This document shows positions 1 through 6,183 of a DNA stretch of 8,879 nt, piece by piece; positions within the stretch are counted from its first letter, which is position 1, and every line of letters starts with the position of its first letter. Location of the stretch: contig RPPD01000057.1 of assembly GCA_003818675.1 (NCBI GenBank), forward strand, positions 1-8,879. The letters are read 5' to 3'. Under the pieces are notes generated by a model that was not told the origin of the DNA, searched no databases, and saw only the letters and a list, made by a program, of their open reading frames with translations. This DNA comes from Spirochaetaceae bacterium (lineage in GTDB: Bacteria > Spirochaetota > Spirochaetia > SZUA-6 > RPPD01). The translations under genes and the position numbers were made by a program.

Positions 1-661
1 GCACAATTTCCTGATCAGCCTCCACTACTGTGGCGTTTTTATCAAACTCATCAAGGATTGCCATGACCTCGGTATCACCCTCTGGTGCCTGCTCCTTGAG
101 CTCTTCTGTATCAACAGAAGCTGGAAGCACAGCAACTTTACCTGTGCGGACTGACAGTGCCGTTTCATTTGAAGACGTCACTGTGACACCGAACTCAGTG
201 CCGCGGACGCCGCAGATAGCAGTCCGCGTCCGCACTTTAAAGCTCTCTCCACCTGAAAACAGAGAGACCTTGCAGAGTACCGCGCCTGTCTCTACCTGCA
301 GCCGGACCTGTGCCTCATCAGGTTTCAGGGAAAGGCGGGCGATCATGACTTCTGAATTTTCTTCAATTCTAACACCTGCCCTGTCTGCAAGCTGTAGCTC
401 CACGAAGGACTTGGCCCCAACACGTATTGTCTGCGATTCTGTCAGGCAATCACCAACTTCAACGGGAACCCAGCTGTTTTCAGACAAAGCTGTCACATCA
501 CCAGAAGCGAAAGCCACAAGGGCCTGATTATACTCAAGACTGATGTTTCCGGATTCAAGGTCAGAATCAGCAATAAAATTTTTTCGCTCCACATTGCCTG
601 AACAGGAAATAACCACCATAACTATGATAAATATTGCGATAATTCCGGGAATTGACTTCAT
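1..661 (-). CDS. FecR-domain lipoprotein, 3' end outside the window
   Basis: The reading frame is open from the ATG at 661-659 to the window edge: 220 complete codons plus one base, so the C-terminus is missing. The start is supported by GGAGG at 671-667, five bases upstream. Residues 1-19 form a basic then hydrophobic signal peptide ending V-I-S before Cys20, a relaxed lipobox, so a lipid-anchored exported protein is likely. Residues ~48-175 match the FecR domain: a G-D-V-T-A-L opening, V-G-D at 69-71, then the hallmark R-T-R-T-A-I-C-G-V-R-G-T-E-F at 144-157. In iron regulation FecR is an anti-sigma regulator. In spirochaetes and many other bacteria, however, FecR domains occur in stand-alone exported proteins, and no sigma factor or TonB receptor is visible here. 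The ligand and role are therefore unknown. It is transcribed divergently from the TPR-greA-vWA operon. The family call is secure; the function is not. Confidence 0.9.
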   Translation of the reverse strand, partial: MKSIPGIIAIFIIVMVVISCSGNVERKNFIADSDLESGNISLEYNQALVAFASGDVTALSENSWVPVEVGDCLTESQTIRVGAKSFVELQLADRAGVRIEENSEVMIARLSLKPDEAQVRLQVETGAVLCKVSLFSGGESFKVRTRTAICGVRGTEFGVTVTSSNETALSVRTGKVAVLPASVDTEELKEQAPEGDTEVMAILDEFDKNATVVEADQEIV

Positions 662-709
662 TATTTCCTCCAAGAATGTCTAAATAGGCAAAATATTCCA
701 TTTGTACGA

Positions 710-738
710 ATTGTAGCCCTTTTATTCGACAATTTCAA
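710..738 (-). promoter_or_regulatory. Predicted sigma70-type promoter of the FecR lipoprotein gene
   Basis: On the minus strand, TTGAAA (738-733) and TACAAT (715-710) are separated by exactly 17 bases. Each matches consensus at five of six positions. The expected transcript start near 703 gives a leader of about 40 bases, with the GGAGG ribosome site near its end. Read by eye only. Confidence 0.6.
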
Positions 739-794
739 CAGTTCAGTACGTTAATATATTGTCGCCATCACCTGCATTTAATAATATTCCGTAA

Positions 795-822
795 TTGACT
801 AAAAGCCACCACTGGGTATAAT
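795..822 (+). promoter_or_regulatory. Predicted sigma70-type promoter of the TPR-greA-vWA operon
   Basis: TTGACT (795-800) and a perfect TATAAT (817-822) are separated by 16 bases. The expected start near 829 leaves a leader of about 24 bases before the ATG at 853. It faces away from the FecR promoter, with about 56 bases between the two -35 boxes. That is close enough for one bound regulator to affect both, although no clear operator repeat is seen between them. Confidence 0.62.
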
Positions 823-852
823 AAAAACGAAATCTCAGCTTTTCAAGCATTT

Positions 853-1827
853 ATGCACAGAAATGACGTACACATTCCAGGGGAAGGAGATCTCCTGAAG
901 AAAATCTGTCTCGCAGTCAGGGAGTGCAATTTTGCAGAACTCTCTAGTTTTCTTCAAGACAGCAATCTTGAAGGAGAGGATTCCATTGATGAACAGGAAA
1001 AACTTGCCATCGTGGAAAGCGTTGAATACTGGAAGGAACGGATGACCGCCATCAGGGACATGGAACACTACACTGCAAGTGAATATCTGCTCGCCCAATG
1101 GGACCGTTACGACAAATCACGGAGAGAAAGCCTTGCGCCTGACCAGGACAGACTGGAACAGGTTCTCCCGGAGCAGTTCCACTTTGCGCTTAAAACCGCT
1201 GTATTCCAGAAGGCGCTCGCGGGGTATCTGGAGCTGTACAATCTTTCAGGAATCGCCGACGTTGAGGTACTCTATCGTGTGGGGAGAATTTACAAGGGTC
1301 TGGGAAATTACGAGAGCGCAATAGAATCCCTGGAACTTGCCCACCAGCAGAAAAAGAATGATCCCAGGATCCTGTCCACGCTTGCGGATTCATACTCCCT
1401 TGTTAATGAAACCAGGGCCGCAAAGCTCTTTTTCCGCGAATCCCTTTTTATCGACCCGGCAGTCTTCAGGCTCCATGACTGTGAAAGTTCCTTCATCCAT
1501 AAAATTGTAGAGGTCATGAAAGAAGAGGGAATTCCAGAGGATCTTCTGCCCTACTACCTGCCTGTGTACGGCAGTGTGCTTGGTGTTTTTTCTGTCAAAC
1601 GGGAACTAAAACCTGTTGAGATAGGAAGGCTCAAACAGTCCATTCATGAACTTGAGCAGGAGAAACTTCAAGGCGGGCGTTCTGCCAGCAAAGCCCTGCT
1701 ATTAAACAGGTATTTTTGGCTTCTAGACCATTTTGATACAATCAAGGCGCCAAGGTCTGAGCGAATTCCGATACTTGCACAGATCAAACAGCTCGACAGC
1801 TCTTTGTACGAACGTTACATACATTAG
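853..1827 (+). CDS. Cytoplasmic TPR-repeat protein, first gene of the greA operon
   Basis: This 324-residue protein has no signal peptide or membrane segment. Two consecutive tetratricopeptide repeats are clear at ~137-170 (Y-R-V-G-R-I-Y-K-G-L-G-N-Y-E-S-A pattern, ending N-D-P) and ~171-204 (L-A-D-S-Y core, ending I-D-P). The flanking N-terminal ~130 and C-terminal ~120 residues look helical and charged without a recognised domain. TPRs bind protein partners, so a scaffold or adaptor role is likely; no catalytic motif is seen. The gene ends 11 bases before the long greA, so the two are almost certainly co-transcribed and may act together. The ATG at 853 is the only standard start in the open frame, but it lacks an obvious Shine-Dalgarno sequence. 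A strong AGGAG lies instead before CTG at 895 (codon 15), so the true N-terminus could be shorter. TPR call is firm; specific function is unknown. Confidence 0.9.
   Translation: MHRNDVHIPGEGDLLKKICLAVRECNFAELSSFLQDSNLEGEDSIDEQEKLAIVESVEYWKERMTAIRDMEHYTASEYLLAQWDRYDKSRRESLAPDQDRLEQVLPEQFHFALKTAVFQKALAGYLELYNLSGIADVEVLYRVGRIYKGLGNYESAIESLELAHQQKKNDPRILSTLADSYSLVNETRAAKLFFRESLFIDPAVFRLHDCESSFIHKIVEVMKEEGIPEDLLPYYLPVYGSVLGVFSVKRELKPVEIGRLKQSIHELEQEKLQGGRSASKALLLNRYFWLLDHFDTIKAPRSERIPILAQIKQLDSSLYERYIH
885..896 (+). promoter_or_regulatory. Perfect 12-bp palindrome containing an AGGAG ribosome-site-like sequence inside the TPR gene start
   Basis: AGGAGATCTCCT is its own reverse complement. Its AGGAG lies five bases before an in-frame CTG at 895-897, a spacing suited to internal initiation, while the annotated ATG at 853 has no comparable site. 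In RNA the palindrome has too small a loop to fold tightly. It may be chance within codons for E-G-D-L-L. Confidence 0.25.
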
Positions 1828-1838
1828 AAGAGGAGACT

Positions 1839-4514
1839 ATGTCTGAACAGCTTTTAAAGAACATAACTGAACTCTTGAACCAGGAAAAATGGACGAGGGC
1901 GGCTCTGGCCAGCTACACCATCAACAACTTCAAGGAACTTGACGAGATCATTTCGCAGACCATAGAGGCAGGCGTACGCGAGGAAGTCATCAAGCTTTGC
2001 GACGAACACCTGGGTCACACCAAGAACAGCATCATCGCTCTCTACCTTTCGGGCGTATTCAATCTCGGAAAGAATCTTGTGGATGACTCGCACCTGGTAA
2101 TTCTCATCAACATTTTCACTGACAACCACAAGTGGAACATCGTTGAATATTTATGCAACCGGATCCTGGATTTCGGAGAAAACAAATCCGCTCTGCGTAT
2201 TCTTGCGGAATGTCATGTCCACAAAAACGAGGAAGAGCAGAAGTTCAAAATATGGGAGCGTCTCATCCGCGTTGATTACGAGGAAGCGGAGATTGTAAAA
2301 GCCCTTGCGGAGAAAAAAGAGACCGAAGGCAACAAGGAAGGCGCCATTGAATACTACAAGAAGGCGCTTTACAGGTTCATCAATAAAAAGCTTTACGCCA
2401 ATGTCAAGGACATCTGGGTCAAGCTCATCGAGCTGTCAGGCGACGACCTCTATTTCTTTTTCAGTGTTGACAAGAAAATAGAGAAAATGCTCTCGGATGA
2501 AAAGGCATTTACCCTGCTTGAGCTTCTTGCTCCCCGCTTTCAGGAAAAAAAAGAGTGGGATGCCGCCATAGAAATATACAAACGCATGCTCGCCTACAAT
2601 CCCAAGGAATACAAGATCCGCAAGGATCTCATAAGCTGTTTCAGGGAAAAATACACGGATAATACGCACGTTGACGAGTACATCCGGGTCAGTAACCTCA
2701 ACCAGAGCTGGCGAAACGTCTACGAGGCAATAGCGGACTTTGAGAAACACATATCTTTTGAAAAAGGGAACTTTGTCTCCCATAGAAGCTGGGGTATTGG
2801 CAAGATCGTGGAGTTCAAGGATGATGTTTTCATAATTGATTTCGACAGAAAGAAAAACCATAAAATGTCCCTGAAAATGGCGGTGAGTGCTCTTGATCCA
2901 TTATGCCAGGACCATATCCGTGTGCTTAAAAGCACTCTTTCAAAGGAAGAGCTCACTGACAAGCTTGAAAAGGACATTGCCTGGTCTTTGAAAACCATAA
3001 TCAAGAGTTTTGGGAACAGCGCCAACATGAAGCTCATCAAGAACGAGCTCGTCCCGTCGGTTTTTTCAGCCGGGAAATGGACGAGATGGTCAGGTGAGGC
3101 CAGAAAGATCCTGAAGACAGATCCCATTTTCGGTACTGACCCGGAAAAGCCAGACCAGTACATTCTTCGGGACAAACACATCTCTTTTGAGGAAAAAACC
3201 TACAACAAGTTCAAGGCAGAGAAAAACTTCTTTGATCGCATAAAGATCGTGCATGAATTCCTGGACCATGCTGATCCTGATTCTGACTTTTTCAATGACA
3301 TGTTCTCATATTTCTCAACGTTCCTCAAATCATTTTCAACTGTTACGGAACAGGTTCTGTCAAGCTACCTCTTTGTCATGAGCATTCTGAAGCGTTTCCC
3401 ATTCCTGAATCCCGGAATACAGATTTCCTTTTCCGACCTCATAGCAAGAATTGAGGACATCTCCTCAATTTTTAACAAGATAGATGATCCGGACCTTAAA
3501 AAGGAATTCCTTCTGCAGATAAAGCTTAACAGCCCGGATTGGCCAAAGCTCTACGGCGTTCTCTTCAGGCATCATTTAAGCAGGTTCATCATTGATGAGC
3601 TGGTCTCAAACGGAAAGCAGCAGGACCTGAACCAGATCTTTGAGACAGTCCTTTCCCATTACAGGGAATACCGCGAGGCCTTTGTATGGCTCGTGCGAAA
3701 TTTCTTCACAGACGAATGGTACCGGAAGCTGAACATCACCTATGAAAAGATCCTCATCTGCATGGTGCATCTTCTGGACATCACCTTCAGGGAAATTGAC
3801 AACAGGCGCGAGGTGAGCCTGAACAGGAAAATCAACAAGCAGATACACCAGTTTCTTTTCACGGAAAACCGCATTGAAAAATTCCTTGACGAGGCGGACG
3901 AGGATTCCATCACACGTATTTATACGCTTATTGACGACGTGAAAGACCTTGACCCGTCCATCAAGATCCACCTGAAACAGAAGATCAAGGACAGATTCCC
4001 ATCCTTCCACTTCCTGGGTGAACATGAGATGGAAAAGGTCAAGCGAGGACTTCTTGTGACGCGCCATGGCTACGAGGAAAAACAGAAGTCCTTAAAGCAG
4101 GTTGTTGAGGTTGAAATCCCTGACAATTCCAAGGAAATTGGCACTGCCATGAAGAAGGGAGACCTTCGTGAAAATGCGGAATACAAGGCCGCGCTTGAAC
4201 GCCAGGAACTCCTCAAAACCACTGCGTCCAGGCTCCAGGATGAGCTTCAGCATGCCCAGATTTTTGATGAAAATGATGTGGATACCTCCTCTGTTGGCTT
4301 TGGCACAAAGGTCAAGCTGTCAAACCTCATGAACAACAGCCATGAGGAGTATTCAATCTTCGGGCCATGGGAATCGGATCCAGCCAACAATGTAATTTCT
4401 TACCTGTCCCCGCTGGGGACTGCGCTTTGCAATCACAGGGTTGATGAGGAATTGAATTTCACAATCAATGAAAAGGAATACCGTTACAAAATTCTAAACA
4501 TTCAAAAGGTGTAA
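1839..4514 (+). CDS. greA: Long spirochaete-type GreA: transcript-cleavage factor with a large helical N-terminal extension
   Basis: GreA enters the RNA polymerase secondary channel and triggers cleavage of backtracked transcripts. The module spans ~738-891 of 891 residues. Its coiled-coil tip reads G-D-L-R-E-N-A-E-Y at 774-782, so Asp775 and Glu778 match the essential acidic pair Asp41/Glu44 of E. coli GreA. The C-terminal FKBP-like part includes S-P-L-G-T-A-L. Upstream, residues 1-300 are helical and TPR-like (for example ~160-200 and ~235-275). Residues ~308-358 form a small beta-rich module beginning F-V-S-H-R-S-W-G-I-G-K-I, like Tudor/CarD-type barrels. A W-T-R-W motif at 414-417 opens another helical block to ~730. 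The length agrees with ~900-residue GreA of Borrelia and Treponema. AGGAG at 1831-1835 precedes the ATG closely. The next gene starts 5 bases after the stop. GreA identity is secure; the roles of the added domains are unknown. Confidence 0.94.
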   Translation: MSEQLLKNITELLNQEKWTRAALASYTINNFKELDEIISQTIEAGVREEVIKLCDEHLGHTKNSIIALYLSGVFNLGKNLVDDSHLVILINIFTDNHKWNIVEYLCNRILDFGENKSALRILAECHVHKNEEEQKFKIWERLIRVDYEEAEIVKALAEKKETEGNKEGAIEYYKKALYRFINKKLYANVKDIWVKLIELSGDDLYFFFSVDKKIEKMLSDEKAFTLLELLAPRFQEKKEWDAAIEIYKRMLAYNPKEYKIRKDLISCFREKYTDNTHVDEYIRVSNLNQSWRNVYEAIADFEKHISFEKGNFVSHRSWGIGKIVEFKDDVFIIDFDRKKNHKMSLKMAVSALDPLCQDHIRVLKSTLSKEELTDKLEKDIAWSLKTIIKSFGNSANMKLIKNELVPSVFSAGKWTRWSGEARKILKTDPIFGTDPEKPDQYILRDKHISFEEKTYNKFKAEKNFFDRIKIVHEFLDHADPDSDFFNDMFSYFSTFLKSFSTVTEQVLSSYLFVMSILKRFPFLNPGIQISFSDLIARIEDISSIFNKIDDPDLKKEFLLQIKLNSPDWPKLYGVLFRHHLSRFIIDELVSNGKQQDLNQIFETVLSHYREYREAFVWLVRNFFTDEWYRKLNITYEKILICMVHLLDITFREIDNRREVSLNRKINKQIHQFLFTENRIEKFLDEADEDSITRIYTLIDDVKDLDPSIKIHLKQKIKDRFPSFHFLGEHEMEKVKRGLLVTRHGYEEKQKSLKQVVEVEIPDNSKEIGTAMKKGDLRENAEYKAALERQELLKTTASRLQDELQHAQIFDENDVDTSSVGFGTKVKLSNLMNNSHEEYSIFGPWESDPANNVISYLSPLGTALCNHRVDEELNFTINEKEYRYKILNIQKV

Positions 4515-4519
4515 CCGCG

Positions 4520-6103
4520 ATGTGTAAAAAAATTGTTCTCCTCCTCGTTCTGGCCACAGTCTTATCACCCATGGGAATGGCTCAAGAGCAGGCCCAGAAT
4601 ATTGACGTGATTGTCATGGTGGACATCACCTGGAGCCTGTACGAGAGCTTCCAGGATATCGAGCAGTATTTGCTTGGTACGCTGTTAAACGAAGTGCTTC
4701 ACCCTGGAGACACGTTCCACCTGATCCGCTTCTCGGACCACACGCAGGTGGAAATCACCGAGGTCAACCTTGGCAGCCAGACAATCTCCTCCATCAGGGG
4801 AAAGATTGCAGGTTTAAAAAACCTGAGGTGGCAATACGGCCACTATACGGATTTGCTTGGTGCGGTTGGATATCTTGTCAAGTTCACGGAAGAAAGACCG
4901 GCGTCCAACAAAAAGGTCGTTATCCTTGTGACCGACGGCATACACGATCCGGCACCCGGCACGCCGGTTCCGGAGAATGCCCTTGCACTGAAGGAAGCCT
5001 TTTTAAAACAGGCTGAACAGTTCAAACGGCCCGGCTGGGAACTTCACATTCTGCGCATTCCGGGCAAAGCCCCGGACTCCGGTGCAGGCACCACACAAGG
5101 CAGCGAGGAAACACCCTTTTTCGAGGCTTTCAACAAGGATTTCCAGAATAGCGTTACAGATTATACAGCTGACAAGGACCGTGAATTACTCGCACAGACC
5201 GCAGGTCTTGTGCAGGTGATCTTTCCTGAAAATGTGGGTGAAGTTGGAAAAGAGTTTGATATCCCTGTGAAAATCGCCAACAATTCAGACATTGATGTTA
5301 CCCTCAGGCTTGAAAAAGCCATATCAGCAGGTTCTGACATTCTGATTTCTCCCGGGGAAATCAGGGTAAACCGCAAATCCACGGCAGATTTTGCTGTTCC
5401 AGTAAGATTACCTGATTCAATTGCAGAAGGACCAGGCTCACTTGATGTCAGGCTGGAAGCTTCAGGTGCAGAACGCATACTGTCGCTTGAGGGCAAAATA
5501 GGACTTGTCTATGTGCCAGGGAAACCATATGGTCTGCCCTTATGGTTTAAGTCCCTGCCGGTCTTTATCCTGATTGGGCTCGCGTTGATAGCTTTGCTTC
5601 TCCTGCTGTTTTTCTTCCTGCGTTCCCGCGGAATCAGTTTTTCTCCGCTCAAGCTTTTCAGACCTGGCGGTGCAGGCAAGGATTACAGTTTCAAGACTAA
5701 ACAGAAATACCTTTACGCCAACGGACACCATTCTTATGCAATCGAGATGATCGTGGGCATGCAGAACAGACAGATTGGTCTTAGAAATGTCCACCGCATC
5801 CCAAAGAACAAATCCCTCATTGTGGGAGGCGGACGTTCTTCGTTTTTGATTTTTCTGGTGCCGGTTCCCGGGAATATGGCGGCAATAGGCTATGATGGAA
5901 ACAAATTCACTTTCACGCCCAGGAAAAGAGAGTTTTTCCCGGAACTCAAAGGGCCCATTTCAAACTGTCTGGGGAAAAAGATCATCGTGAAGTCAAAGAA
6001 GGGTTATGTGTTTGACCTGACATTTGAGCACTATATTTCGCCCCTGGACAAGATAAACGCGATCTTTCATGCGGTGAAAAGCAAGACTGCTTCAGGAAGC
6101 TGA
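4520..6103 (+). CDS. Exported, membrane-anchored von Willebrand factor A (vWA) domain protein with cytoplasmic tail
   Basis: This is a 527-residue protein, third in the operon. A signal peptide covers 1-21 (probable cleavage after G-M-A). The vWA domain (~28-215) has the metal-ion site pattern D35-I-T37-W-S39, T110 in H-Y-T-D, and D139 in V-T-D-G; the usual DxSxS is DxTxS here. Residues ~231-335 look like an Ig-like beta-sandwich (F-D-I-P-V-K-I-A-N-N-S). A single transmembrane helix lies at ~346-367, followed by R-S-R, which places the last 160 residues in the cytoplasm. That tail is beta-rich (V-G-G-G-R-S-S near 435-441), weakly recalling FHA folds but without their S..H or N-G signature. 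vWA domains bind protein ligands through a metal, so adhesion, complex assembly or sensing across the membrane is plausible. A ribosome site, AAGGTG at 4507-4511, sits in the end of greA. Topology and vWA calls are strong; role is unknown. Confidence 0.92.
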   Translation: MCKKIVLLLVLATVLSPMGMAQEQAQNIDVIVMVDITWSLYESFQDIEQYLLGTLLNEVLHPGDTFHLIRFSDHTQVEITEVNLGSQTISSIRGKIAGLKNLRWQYGHYTDLLGAVGYLVKFTEERPASNKKVVILVTDGIHDPAPGTPVPENALALKEAFLKQAEQFKRPGWELHILRIPGKAPDSGAGTTQGSEETPFFEAFNKDFQNSVTDYTADKDRELLAQTAGLVQVIFPENVGEVGKEFDIPVKIANNSDIDVTLRLEKAISAGSDILISPGEIRVNRKSTADFAVPVRLPDSIAEGPGSLDVRLEASGAERILSLEGKIGLVYVPGKPYGLPLWFKSLPVFILIGLALIALLLLLFFFLRSRGISFSPLKLFRPGGAGKDYSFKTKQKYLYANGHHSYAIEMIVGMQNRQIGLRNVHRIPKNKSLIVGGGRSSFLIFLVPVPGNMAAIGYDGNKFTFTPRKREFFPELKGPISNCLGKKIIVKSKKGYVFDLTFEHYISPLDKINAIFHAVKSKTASGS

Positions 6104-6123
6104 AAGATAAGCGTTAATAAAGA

Positions 6124-6183
6124 ATGCGCGGGTATCTGTGGTTAATTCTCTTCTCTCTTTTTATGGCTGTATCCGTTTTTTAA
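6124..6183 (+). other. 19-codon hydrophobic mini-ORF or signal-peptide remnant in the convergent gap
   Basis: An ATG at 6124, 20 bases after the vWA stop, opens a 19-residue frame, M-R-G-Y-L-W-L-I-L-F followed by S-L-F-M-A-V-S-V-F, ending in TAA at 6181-6183. That stop overlaps the stop codon of the HEAT gene on the other strand. The peptide resembles a small membrane peptide or a signal peptide cut off before its cleavage site. The ribosome site is weak (AAAGA directly before the ATG). It could be a real small protein, the remnant of a next operon gene lost by rearrangement, or chance in T-rich DNA. Confidence 0.2.
6129..6181 (+). terminator. Weak candidate terminator between convergent genes
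   Basis: CGGGTAT (6129-6135) can pair with GTATCCG (6169-6175) over seven positions, two of them G-T wobbles. A run of six T follows at 6176-6181. The 33-base loop is large and the stem modest, so this is a poor intrinsic terminator. No better hairpin is visible in 6104-6180 on either strand, so the operon may end by other means. Confidence 0.25.

Noticed and set aside
30..527. Plus-strand 165-codon open frame at the left end.
   Set aside because: It lies opposite the FecR lipoprotein frame, which has a signal peptide, lipobox, ribosome site and hallmark motif. The plus-strand product is a Ser/Thr/Arg-rich shadow with no domain.
2436..3181. Two minus-strand open frames of 141 and 153 codons opposite greA, and another at 3606-4067.
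   Set aside because: They are antisense shadows of a continuous, recognisable greA frame, with unordered composition and no supporting start signals.
5820..6060. Confident FHA domain in the vWA protein tail.
   Set aside because: V-G-G-G-R-S-S and the strand pattern recall FHA, but the phosphothreonine-binding S-x-x-H and N-G signature is not found, so it is only mentioned as a weak resemblance.
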